Assembly (NCBI GenBank): GCA_938023035.1
Contig: CALIDI010000039.1
Location: forward strand, 1 to 38,239
Length of the DNA: 38,239 nucleotides
Reading direction: 5' to 3'
Source: an uncultured Leptolyngbyaceae cyanobacterium
GTDB lineage: Bacteria > Cyanobacteriota > Cyanobacteriia > Leptolyngbyales > Leptolyngbyaceae
In this document: positions 7,746 through 15,768 of the stretch, piece after piece
Layout: each line of letters starts with the position of its first letter
Numbering within the stretch: position 1 is the first letter of the stretch
Program-made: the position numbers and the translations under genes
Notes under the pieces: model-generated
What the model saw: only the letters and a program-made list of their open reading frames with translations
Database searches by the model: none
What the model was told of the DNA's origin: nothing

Positions 7746-9760
7746 CGGTTACCCAGATTCGCCTTGCGTTTGAATGTCCCCGGTTATTCTACTTAGGGGA
7801 ACGGTTTCAGACTCAAACGCTGTTTGTGCCTAAAGGAGCAGCGCTAGGGCTGGGCAAAGCGTTTCATGACTTAGCGGCGGCGTTTGTTCCCCTGATGCAA
7901 CAGGATGGGCATCTGCGTGCCTTGTTGGCAGCCGAGGCTAACCCGCTAGAGTCAGCAGCGATCGCGCAGGCAATGCAACAACTGTTCTACGAGCAGGTAT
8001 TTTATCCCTATTTGCAGCAGGCGATCGCCCAAAAACCAGCCATGGCCCCTGCCCTACTGCATCTGTGGCAGGGCATCTGCGATCTGATCCAACGCTGGGC
8101 GCAATTGTTGCTGACCAATCGTCGGTATTGCCCAGCCGATGAGTTAGTGCAGAAGACCTTTCTCGCCCAAGAAATGGCCGTAGAGCATTGCTTTACCCTG
8201 GCCAATGGTACTCAGCAACCGGTAAAGGGCCGCTTCGATAGTTTGGTTTATGACTTTGAGCGGCATCGGCTCTGTGTGGTGGAATACAAAACCTACCAGA
8301 TGCAAGATCCTGCGGCTCAAGTCGCCCAAGTGGCCCTCTATGGTTACCTGCTCCATCAACGGGTGGGGGTACCGATTGACTCTGTGGTGTATAGTGTTTT
8401 GCCCGATTGGAAAGAGCAAACCTTTACCTGGCAACAACTCACCGATGCCATTCATCACCTCATCCCCATCTGGTTAGGACGCATGCAGCAATGGCTTACC
8501 TGGGAGCCTTCCCAGCCAGACTCCCCGCCAGCAACGACACAACCAGAGTTACTCTGCCCCATGTGCCCTCAGTATGAGCGCTGTCAGACCTTCTTTCAGA
8601 GTGCGGCCCCGGCTCCCCTAAGGCTGGATGAACAAACGTCTGCCCGTCTGCCGCGCCCAACTCCATCGCCTGCACCACCCCCCAAAGCAACTGTTACGGC
8701 TGCGACCAACGCCGATCAGATGGGGGCTAATCTGGTGCAAATTTTGCAATCCTTTGGGGTGGAAGTAAGTTACATCGGTGCAGCGGTTGGCCCAGCCTTT
8801 GTCCGAGTGCGGTTAAAGCCGCAGCCAGGAGTGAAGGTGAGTTCAATTTTGCGGTTAGCCGATGACCTGCGAGTGCAATTGGGTTTACCTGGGCTACCCC
8901 TGATTGCCCCCCAGGCCGGCCACGTTAGTGTTGATTTGCCACGTACCCAGCGTCAAACCGCCCGCTTTGAGCAATATATCCAGACTACTACTGCCACTGC
9001 TACCGCTACTGACCCGGTGAAAATTGCAATTGGGGTGGATTTAGAGGGCAAGCTGGTGGAGGCTGATTTGTCAGACCCAAACACCTGCCATTTCTTGATC
9101 GGCGGTACAACGGGGAGTGGCAAAAGTGAGTTTTTGCGATCGCTGCTCCTGAGTTTGATTGTGCGCCATAGCCCTGACCACCTCCGCATTGCCCTGGTAG
9201 ACCCCAAGCGGGTCACCTTCCCAGAGTTTGAACAAATGCCCTGGCTATTGGCCCCCGTCGCCAAAGAGAGCGATCGCGCCATTCAGCTTATGGAAAGTCT
9301 CGTGCAACTGATGGAAAGCCGCTACCAGACCTTTGAACGGTTTGGTTGCAACGATCTGCGTAGCTATAACCAGCGGCAACCCGACGCAGTCATGTATCGC
9401 CTAGTTTGCATCTTTGATGAATATGCCGACTTCATGGCCGAAAAAGAAATCCGCAATGCTCTAGAAACCAGCATTAAGCGGCTGGGGGCAATGGCCCGTG
9501 CAGCGGGTATTCATCTCATCATTGCCACCCAACGCCCAGAGGCCAGAGTCATTACTCCTCTGATTCGCTCAAACCTGCCGGGGCGTATTGCTCTAAAAAC
9601 AGCCAGTGCCGCTGATTCAATGATTATCCTAGGGGGTAAAGAAACAGCGGCAGTTGCCCTCTTGGGCAAAGGTGATTTGCTTTATCAACGGGGGGCCGAC
9701 CTGCTGCGGTTGCAAAGCCTGTTTGCGGGTAAAATTCAACCCCCCTGGCCACGGCAATAA
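7730..9760 (+). CDS. PD-(D/E)XK iron-sulfur nuclease fused to FtsK/SpoIIIE-type DNA translocase
   Basis: 676 residues from the ATG chosen because MLKPLTVTQIRLAFECP begins the nuclease fold; a further upstream start would overlap the previous gene by 97 nt. Residues 1 to about 290 are a RecB/AddB/Cas4-type nuclease: His46 (AFHD), Asp170 (KGRFDSLVY), Glu185-x-Lys187 (VVEYKTYQ), then a helix VALYGYL. Cys16 plus C276-x2-C279-x5-C285 match the AddB 4Fe-4S pattern. A Pro-rich linker (about 290-325) leads to an FtsK alpha-like domain (NLVQILQSFGVEV to VDLPR) and the FtsK motor: Walker A GGTTGSGKS (458-466), LRIALVDPKR, Walker B CIFDEYADF, HLIIATQRPEA. The N-terminal membrane domain and C-terminal gamma domain of true FtsK are absent. 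All catalytic residues look intact, implying an active, translocating DNA nuclease. Confidence 0.9.
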   Translation: MLKPLTVTQIRLAFECPRLFYLGERFQTQTLFVPKGAALGLGKAFHDLAAAFVPLMQQDGHLRALLAAEANPLESAAIAQAMQQLFYEQVFYPYLQQAIAQKPAMAPALLHLWQGICDLIQRWAQLLLTNRRYCPADELVQKTFLAQEMAVEHCFTLANGTQQPVKGRFDSLVYDFERHRLCVVEYKTYQMQDPAAQVAQVALYGYLLHQRVGVPIDSVVYSVLPDWKEQTFTWQQLTDAIHHLIPIWLGRMQQWLTWEPSQPDSPPATTQPELLCPMCPQYERCQTFFQSAAPAPLRLDEQTSARLPRPTPSPAPPPKATVTAATNADQMGANLVQILQSFGVEVSYIGAAVGPAFVRVRLKPQPGVKVSSILRLADDLRVQLGLPGLPLIAPQAGHVSVDLPRTQRQTARFEQYIQTTTATATATDPVKIAIGVDLEGKLVEADLSDPNTCHFLIGGTTGSGKSEFLRSLLLSLIVRHSPDHLRIALVDPKRVTFPEFEQMPWLLAPVAKESDRAIQLMESLVQLMESRYQTFERFGCNDLRSYNQRQPDAVMYRLVCIFDEYADFMAEKEIRNALETSIKRLGAMARAAGIHLIIATQRPEARVITPLIRSNLPGRIALKTASAADSMIILGGKETAAVALLGKGDLLYQRGADLLRLQSLFAGKIQPPWPRQ

Positions 9761-10349
9761 GGGCCAGCGCCACGACTCGATAGCACTCTCACCCAATGGG
9801 TTAGGATGCCTCAGCATTCACAAGCCCGTGTCACGCTGTCCTGTTGACCCTGTTTTCTATTCCTTGTCTCTTGTCCTCTTCCCGGCCATTTTGGATTTGC
9901 GATTTTGGCTAGTAGAAACCCTGCGACAGCAAGCATTCAATCAGGTATTGGTCACATTCTTTGTTTGTCGCCGTCACCCTCTTTCTTAGGGCAACGACAA
10001 GTCAGAAAGCCTACCCAGCATTCGCGATTCGGGCCTGGGTTTCGTCCTCAGCTTTTTGACCAAATAGCGATCAATCAGTATTAGGACAATCAGATGTTCT
10101 GAAAGTTTTGATTGCAAGTTTTGATTGCAAGTTTTGATTGCGCTGTCTTTCCGTCCTGGCCCCTAAACCCTGACGCCGGTTCCCTGCTAGATGGTGCTAC
10201 AAAAACATGCTAGGCCATTTGAGTTGGGGATTATGGAAAATGGCTTTCTAGTAAGGGAAATCCCGCACACTTTGTCCCGACCTGGGTGGGGACTGATGCT
10301 AATTTCATGACCGTGCTATGCCCCGACCGAACGGATGGAATCTCTTGGA
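9761..10349. other. intergenic region between convergent genes
   Basis: No supported gene. It contains three perfect tandem copies of a 13-bp unit at 10103-10141 and, at 10002-10018, a 17-bp word TCAGAAAGCCTACCCAG that recurs exactly at 15676-15692. No T-tract terminator was recognised for either flanking gene. Confidence 0.6.
10103..10141. repeat. three tandem copies of a 13-bp unit
   Basis: AAGTTTTGATTGC occurs at 10103-10115, 10116-10128 and 10129-10141 without mismatch, in the convergent intergenic region after the nuclease-FtsK gene. Confidence 0.9.
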
Positions 10350-11177
10350 TTACAGCCGCGAAATGAAAAACAGACAGCCACCAATCGCCTGGGGAATGCC
10401 AGCTTCAATTTGCTCAGGAGTATAGGCGATCGCCTCTTGCAACGCACTCAACTCAATCTGGTCATGGCGTTGCAGCCGGTAGAGCGCTTCATCCAACTGG
10501 TCGCGGCTAAAACTATGGCGTAGCTTCTCCCGCAGGTAAAAGATTGGCAAATAGTTTTCGGTTCCCAATTCATGATCTAGGCGGGTGATAAGCGCCAATA
10601 GATCTTCATCGGAGGGGGTTCCCAAAGGCGGCGGTGCCGGTGTCAGGGGCACGCTTGATGGGGTTGGAGTGGCTGTCAGTTCCAGAGGCTTGCGCAAAAA
10701 TCGCAGGTAATTGTTCAACAGACTCAGGCTAATGGTTGGGGTACCTGTCGGGTTACAGTCGTCTCGCAGGTAGAGCTTGCCCCGATCAGTGAGCCATACT
10801 TCGCGGATTTTTTCACTGGTCGCCTTAATCAAACCGCGATCGCGCAACCCCCTAAGAGTCGGCTGCAATTCGTCTCCCAGGCTTTTTAGCCCAGCGATTG
10901 TACTACTACCCTGCCGACAAGTCTGCAAAATTCTTAGTTCTGCCTCGGTGACGGGTAATTCCACATCTTTGAGACGCAGCAGGGCTTTGCCCGGTGGCTC
11001 AATGCGAAAGCGATGAATCTCAGTGTTATAAGCCACGAGTTCACGAGCGGCCAGCTCTCGACACAGTTTCTCGCGATCGCCAGCCTTCGATGGGGTCTTC
11101 ATCTCAGCCAACGCCATCCGATAGCTCGGGGGATTGCCCAGAAGCTTGAGCACAAACTTAAGTTCACTGGCTTTCAT
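10350..11177 (-). CDS. multi-winged-helix protein of unknown function
   Basis: 275 residues from ATG (MKASELKF); a GTG nine bases further upstream, at 11186, is possible and has a slightly better GGATAGG before it. Residues 1-70 and 70-145 look like two consecutive winged-helix units, the second with LRGLRDRGLIKAT and VWLTDRGKLYL, typical of a wing and recognition region. A Pro/Thr-rich linker (TPTPSSVPLTPAPPP) follows, then a third helical unit rich in charged residues (YLPIFYLREKLRH, DQLDEALYRLQRHDQIEL). No enzymatic motif is visible. It converges on the AAA/nuclease-FtsK pair across about 590 bp, so a shared role is possible but unproven. It is a good candidate for a DNA-binding regulator or adaptor. 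Confidence 0.75.
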   Translation of the reverse strand: MKASELKFVLKLLGNPPSYRMALAEMKTPSKAGDREKLCRELAARELVAYNTEIHRFRIEPPGKALLRLKDVELPVTEAELRILQTCRQGSSTIAGLKSLGDELQPTLRGLRDRGLIKATSEKIREVWLTDRGKLYLRDDCNPTGTPTISLSLLNNYLRFLRKPLELTATPTPSSVPLTPAPPPLGTPSDEDLLALITRLDHELGTENYLPIFYLREKLRHSFSRDQLDEALYRLQRHDQIELSALQEAIAYTPEQIEAGIPQAIGGCLFFISRL

Positions 11178-11360
11178 AGAGTGCACTGACCTATCCAGTT
11201 TTTGAGAAGAAATTGGGGAACGCTGAAACCCTCTGCCTACTGTACACTGACAGTGATTTGTTTAAATCGTTACAGGCCACCGCTAAATTAGTCGATAGGC
11301 TCTGGCTAAGAGCTTGAAAGCACAACCGACTCTTTGACACTGTAGGAATAAAATCTAGCT

Positions 11361-12251
11361 ATGACCATCGAAGCCGAATACATTCAAAAAGCCGAAGCCA
11401 CTCGTGTTCGCGTTCTTAGCGAAGCGCTGCCCTACATTCAGCAATTTGCTGGCAGAACCATCGTGATTAAGTACGGCGGGGCTGCAATGAAAGATGGCAG
11501 TCTCAAAGATCAGGTCATTCGGGATGTGGTGTTTATGGCTTGTGTCGGTTTGCGCCCAGTGGTTGTGCATGGGGGCGGCCCTGAGATCAACATCTGGCTG
11601 AGTAAGCTGAATATTGAACCTCAATTTAAGAATGGTCTGCGGGTAACTGATGCCCCCACCATGGAAGTGGTGGAAATGGTACTAGTGGGCAAGGTCAATA
11701 AGGAACTGGTGGCTCTGATTAATCAGGCGGGAGGGAAGGCGGTCGGTCTTTGTGGTAAAGATGCCAACCTAATTAAGGCGCGCCCTGCCGATGCAGAAGG
11801 CGTCGGCTTTGTGGGTGAAGTCACTAGTATCGACACAGCAATTTTAGAATCCCTGGTTCAAAGTGGCTACATTCCGATCGTTTCGAGTGTGGCCGCCGAT
11901 CACACTGGGCAAGCTTACAACATCAATGCAGACACCGTTGCAGGAGAAATTGCCGCCGCCTTGGGCGCAGAAAAGCTGATTCTCCTCACGGATACTGCCG
12001 GAATCCTGCGAGATTATCAGGATCCCAGTACTTTAATCCCCAAAGTGGATATTGCCGAAGCTCGCAAGCTAATTGATGATGGGATTGTTTCCGGGGGCAT
12101 GATTCCCAAAGTAAACTGCTGCGTGCGATCGCTCGCTCAAGGCGTCAAGGCTGCCCACATTATCGATGGCCGTGTGCCCCACGCCCTACTGTTAGAAATC
12201 TTCACCGATGCCGGAATCGGCTCCATGATTGTGGCATCCGAATTTCTCTGA
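11361..12251 (+). CDS. argB: acetylglutamate kinase
   Basis: Phosphorylates N-acetyl-L-glutamate, the controlled second step of arginine synthesis in the cytoplasm. It is 296 residues. Motifs are VIKYGGAAM (phosphate loop), [11 protein letters not shown] (substrate), the [12 protein letters not shown] stretch, [10 protein letters not shown] and [10 protein letters not shown]. The N-terminal helix before the kinase core (residues 1 to about 25) is the feature of arginine-inhibited hexameric enzymes, which in cyanobacteria are relieved from feedback by the PII signal protein. The ATG follows AGGA at about 11345. It is divergent from the winged-helix gene; no NtcA-type GTA-N8-TAC site was recognised in between. 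Confidence 0.97.
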   Translation: MTIEAEYIQKAEATRVRVLSEALPYIQQFAGRTIVIKYGGAAMKDGSLKDQVIRDVVFMACVGLRPVVVHGGGPEINIWLSKLNIEPQFKNGLRVTDAPTMEVVEMVLVGKVNKELVALINQAGGKAVGLCGKDANLIKARPADAEGVGFVGEVTSIDTAILESLVQSGYIPIVSSVAADHTGQAYNINADTVAGEIAAALGAEKLILLTDTAGILRDYQDPSTLIPKVDIAEARKLIDDGIVSGGMIPKVNCCVRSLAQGVKAAHIIDGRVPHALLLEIFTDAGIGSMIVASEFL

Positions 12252-12509
12252 ACGTGCTGGGCGAATCCAACGCCCCCCCAGGAACAAAGTCAACCGCTGC
12301 TGACCCCAGGCCTAAGCAACAGATACCCGCTTGAATCTCTTTGGGTTCATTTCTCGCCCCTTGGCGCAAAATCCTAACCCGGACTTGCCCCATCAGTTCA
12401 CACCATTGATTTCTGCAAGCAGCAGAACAGACGCCAGACAAGCTCTTAGAGCATGATCCTAAAGCCAGGAAGCCAAATCGGCACTGGCAAAGGGTTGATC
12501 ACTATTCGG

Positions 12510-12809
12510 CTAAAGGGGCTTGCCCACAGAACCAGAGCCAGAGACAACCTGCCGCTCCGCCCCACAGTAATACATTGTCAGAACGGCCTTGTAAGCCCAA
12601 TGGTTGGCGGGTAAATCGACAAAGGGGTTAGGCAGTGAATCCGCTCGGTTTTGCTGGCAAGCCGATCGCACAACCTCACGGTTAAGTTGATCCCCAACAG
12701 TTGCGTAAGACGGTAGATTTAGCTCTGCCGATTCTGCCCTGGCATAGCAACCAGAACCCACAGCCACAATGGCCAGAACCACAGCCAAACCCGAAACCAC
12801 ATCTTTCAT
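12510..12809 (-). CDS. small exported protein with an SLH-like half motif
   Basis: 99 residues from the ATG (MKDVVSGLAVVLAIVAVGSGC); GGGGA lies about 8 nt upstream. The N-terminus is a signal peptide or membrane anchor; GSGC is only a poor lipobox, so lipidation is uncertain. After a linker, FVDLPANHWAYKAVLTMYYCG matches the opening of a surface-layer-homology (SLH) repeat, but the protein ends shortly after, so no complete SLH domain exists. The four cysteines after the signal region region include C83, with two possibly in a disulfide. Function unknown; exported to the periplasm by inference. It is isolated, with at least 250 bp on each side. Confidence 0.6.
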   Translation of the reverse strand: MKDVVSGLAVVLAIVAVGSGCYARAESAELNLPSYATVGDQLNREVVRSACQQNRADSLPNPFVDLPANHWAYKAVLTMYYCGAERQVVSGSGSVGKPL

Positions 12810-12812
12810 CAC

Positions 12813-13303
12813 AGAGTCCCCAGAGACGGAGAGGCTTCAAAAAAGACACCGGATAATAAGACCATTGCCCATTAACCTGTAGAACAAAAGGCAGATGGTA
12901 TCTTAGAGTACAGAAAGCAGGCACTGCATTAGGAGAGACTAGAAAAAGTGAAGCAGCATTTACCACCAGATTAGCCTTGTAAGTCTAGTTGTGTTCAGAA
13001 GTTTTGCTCTTACTCTTCTAGTCATGCCCTTCTAGTCGTGGTGATACCCACAGGGAAATGGGGCAACGCATGCTAATAATTTCCTGGTAGTTGGTTAAAT
13101 CTAGTCAAGAACTTGACCTCTCACCAATTGCCAAACTTGACTTTCCAAGCACTCTTATCCGACGAGGCCGCAGGACAGCAGAAAAGTAGTGCCAAGGCGT
13201 CAGTACCTGTGGAACACCATCAGCATCGCCCCAAGTATACCTTACCAGTCATCCTGTATCGCTAAGATATTTTTCTTCAGGGAAGAATTTTGCGAATGCG
13301 GCC
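12813..13303. other. intergenic region, no gene seen
   Basis: An A/T-rich stretch with a short direct repeat CTTCTAGTC[AG]TG near 13015-13040 and no coding signal. It presumably holds the promoter of the small exported protein gene. No known RNA family was recognised. Confidence 0.5.
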
Positions 13304-13498
13304 TTAGTAGCTGTGATCACCAGGAATGAGATCGCCCTCTGCTTCAGCACTGCTTAGAGCCATCGCTCCGTCACGGATGATTTGCCACCAACGAAAGAGT
13401 TCCTGACCAGTCAGATTGCTGGCGCGGTATTCACGAATGATTTGATCCAGTTCTTGAGCGGTTTTGGGAGCGGATATAGATGGAGAAAGCTCTGACAT
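13304..13498 (-). CDS. 64-residue hypothetical protein
   Basis: The ATG is chosen because a strong Shine-Dalgarno GGAGGT (13503-13508) lies four bases before it; a longer in-frame start upstream lacks this. The protein begins MSELSPS, then a helical stretch TAQELDQIIREYRASNLTGQELFRWWQ, and ends acidic (EAEGDLIPGDHSY). No signal peptide or known domain is recognised. It starts 68 bp after the histidine kinase homologue on the same strand, so co-transcription is likely; a partner or output role is speculative. Confidence 0.6.
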   Translation of the reverse strand: MSELSPSISAPKTAQELDQIIREYRASNLTGQELFRWWQIIRDGAMALSSAEAEGDLIPGDHSY

Positions 13499-13566
13499 GG
13501 TTACCTCCGTAAATCTATCAGCTACCCCTATTATGGCCATGGGAATCTGAAAAGGGGTGAGGGAAA

Positions 13567-14970
13567 TCACATAAGTGGGAGCAATATTTCAAATTCACTG
13601 CCGCCAGCATGAAGAGATGATGAGGGCATTCCCCGACAGGGAGAATACACTTCAAATTTGCCTCCATGTTTTGCGGTCACAATCTGATAGCTAACACTGA
13701 GGCTGGTTTCCTTGAGGGCGCGCCGTTTAATCGAAAATGATTCTTTGATTTGTTGATACGCTTCTGGGGTGAGGCTGGGGCCATTATTGGCAATGCACAC
13801 CGAGACCCACCGCTGTTGGCGATCGCCCATCATCACCCGGCAAGTCTGAGTCGTAATCGTAATTGTTGGCTGCAATTCTGGCGCAACACTCGTCAGCCCA
13901 CCTTCGCCTGACACCAAATCTAAATCTAGTTCGCGGCTCACGGCTTGGGTTAGCAATGTATCCACCGTCATGCTGAGCAGGTTCATAAATACCTGACTGA
14001 GCTGCCCCGCATAGCAGGGAACCGGAGGCAAATGCCCATACTGTTTAACGAAGCAAATTTCACTACTTAGCCGACTTTTGAGCAGCAGCAAAATACTATC
14101 CAATAGCTCATGCAGGTTGGCAGGCTTAGGGTAAACGTCGTCGATGTGGCAGAAGTTTTGCAAACTAGTCGCCAGTTTCGACAAACGTTCTGCTCCAGCA
14201 CGAATACTTTCAACCGTTTGGGGTAGGTCTTGCCGCAGGTAGTCAATTTCAATTTGTTGCCGTTTTTGTTGCAGTGCTGCTGGTGGATTCGGCAGCACCT
14301 GTTCATAGCTATTGATCAAGTCCAGTAGATCCTGGCAGTAACCAGACACATGGCTGAGGTTGCCCCAGATAAAACTCACAGGGTCAAGAATTTCGTGGGC
14401 AATGCCATCAACTAACCGACCCAGATTAGCCATCTTGTCGCTTTGAATCATCTCAATTTGAGTGCGCTCATACCGCACCTGGGTTTCTATCCCTCGAATC
14501 TGCCAATAGGCAATGTTAAGTGCCTGGATATCGAGCAGGTACCGACCCTGATCGGCGGTTTGCACCAGGATCGGTTCGAGCTGTAGTTCTGGCGATCGCC
14601 GCAGGGCCTGCTGCGCCGCCACTAAAATTGCCGTGTCACCGGGGAAGTGCAGCATCTCACAGCGAGAATAGCTATAGAGCACACTCAAAGGCCGATTCAA
14701 AAAAAGCTCTACCCCATGGGGATGGAGCAAATATTCCAGCAAACGGCGACGAGAAATGCCCCCTACAAATTGCTGCTGATCTAGCAAAATAGCCCCTGCC
14801 AATCGGGGATGCTGCTCAAACACCTGTGCCAAATCCCAACCCGTTTGACTCAAATCCACCTGAAACTGGCAAAGTGGCAAATCCTGTAAAGTTGACTCTA
14901 GCTGCAATGCCTGCGATTTGCCCTCTGTCCAGACAGGAGGAGCAATCAACGGTTTGAAAAGATCCGGCAC
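13567..14970 (-). CDS. histidine kinase homologue with CBS-like sensor and degenerate ATPase domain
   Basis: 467 residues, GTG start with GAGGA about 9 nt upstream. Residues from about 30 to 160 resemble a CBS-domain pair (LAGAILLDQQQFVGGISRRRLLEY). A linker helix leads to the DHp region with an intact H-box, MANLGRLVDGIAHEILDPVSF (His192). The catalytic domain is unusual: the N-box reads NLLSMTVDTL where NLLSNAIDAL is normal, the G1 box reads ANNGPSL instead of DNGPG, and the G2 glycines (GTGLGL) are replaced by ETSLSV. The overall fold to KHGGKFEVYSP and FEILLPL is kept. ATP binding is therefore doubtful; it may be a pseudokinase that acts as a phosphoacceptor or regulator. No transmembrane segment, so cytoplasmic. 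No response regulator gene is adjacent. Confidence 0.85.
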   Translation of the reverse strand: MPDLFKPLIAPPVWTEGKSQALQLESTLQDLPLCQFQVDLSQTGWDLAQVFEQHPRLAGAILLDQQQFVGGISRRRLLEYLLHPHGVELFLNRPLSVLYSYSRCEMLHFPGDTAILVAAQQALRRSPELQLEPILVQTADQGRYLLDIQALNIAYWQIRGIETQVRYERTQIEMIQSDKMANLGRLVDGIAHEILDPVSFIWGNLSHVSGYCQDLLDLINSYEQVLPNPPAALQQKRQQIEIDYLRQDLPQTVESIRAGAERLSKLATSLQNFCHIDDVYPKPANLHELLDSILLLLKSRLSSEICFVKQYGHLPPVPCYAGQLSQVFMNLLSMTVDTLLTQAVSRELDLDLVSGEGGLTSVAPELQPTITITTQTCRVMMGDRQQRWVSVCIANNGPSLTPEAYQQIKESFSIKRRALKETSLSVSYQIVTAKHGGKFEVYSPCRGMPSSSLHAGGSEFEILLPLM

Positions 14971-15768
14971 AGTCCTATTTCCTCACTAAATGAGAGGGGT
15001 AAATTTTCCCGTGAATATTTTTCCGGTTTCCCCCCTTGCACCGACTGAGTGAATACACTCCCAAGAAACCCTTAGTAGAAATTGACATCAATATAAAGGG
15101 TTGCTGCATAAAAAACTTTAACAGGAAGATAACACTTCATATTTCATCACCTGCTTGATGCAAATTGATTAAAAAAAATATTGCACCACGCCAGCACATT
15201 AGAGCATGGGAGCAAAAGGGAAGGGATAGTGGGGGCTTTGCCCTGCACCTCGTCTTAACGTTACCGATTCCTTCTACCAGTCAAAAAAAAGCCCAGCTCA
15301 AGCATTTTAGCCACTGGCTCTACGAGTCATTGTTCGACCGGAGCAATACCGTACTATCTGCGCCATTGACAAGATAGTGGAGGGGGCGTCGCTTTTGGGT
15401 TTTGGATATGTGGTGAGCTTGTCGAACGAGGTGCGCTTCTGGCTAGCAGCCCTGCCGGGCAAAGCATTCAGTTCGGGTGTTTGCCCTATTCCTGGTTTGG
15501 GGTGCATGTCACTTTTGCCCTCACCCTTTTCTGGTATGCCCAGATTGCTCTAATCCCTCTCCCAATTTGAGAGAGGGACTTTGAGATGGCTCAGCTCCCC
15601 TTCTCCCAACCTGAGAGCAGGGGCGGGGGGATGAGGGCCTGCAAAGGTGACACGCTCTCCTTATTTGAATCAGTATCAGAAAGCCTACCCAGATTCAGGG
15701 TTGATTCAGGGTTTCCTAAGCACTCTGTCCTAAGTTTCGGTTGGCAGCTCGACGGCCTTACGTCAGGG
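14971..15768. other. intergenic region with a dispersed hairpin repeat
   Basis: About 800 bp with no supported gene. A roughly 60-codon open stretch on the plus strand near 15322-15540 (RVIVRPEQYRTICAIDK and onward) has no start codon or recognised relative. It contains a copy of dispersed repeat family 2 at 15503-15660 and the 17-bp word at 15676-15692. Confidence 0.55.
15503..15660. repeat. dispersed repeat family 2, copy A
   Basis: Begins GCATGTCACTTTTGCCCTCACCC and ends with GGGGGATGAGGGCCTG, so the ends are inverted (GCCCTCA/TGAGGGC). Inside are two nested hairpins: TCCCTCTCC with GAGAGAGGGA, and CCCCTTCTC with GAGAGCAGGGG. A second copy sits at 37701-37830; this copy carries about 25 extra bases after CCTCACCCT. 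It is a non-coding element like those widely scattered in bacterial intergenic DNA. Confidence 0.85.

Noticed and set aside
15165-15507. Short open frames in the 15 kb intergenic region
   Set aside because: No start with a ribosome site and no recognisable product; one roughly 60-codon stretch looks protein-like by eye but has no start codon.
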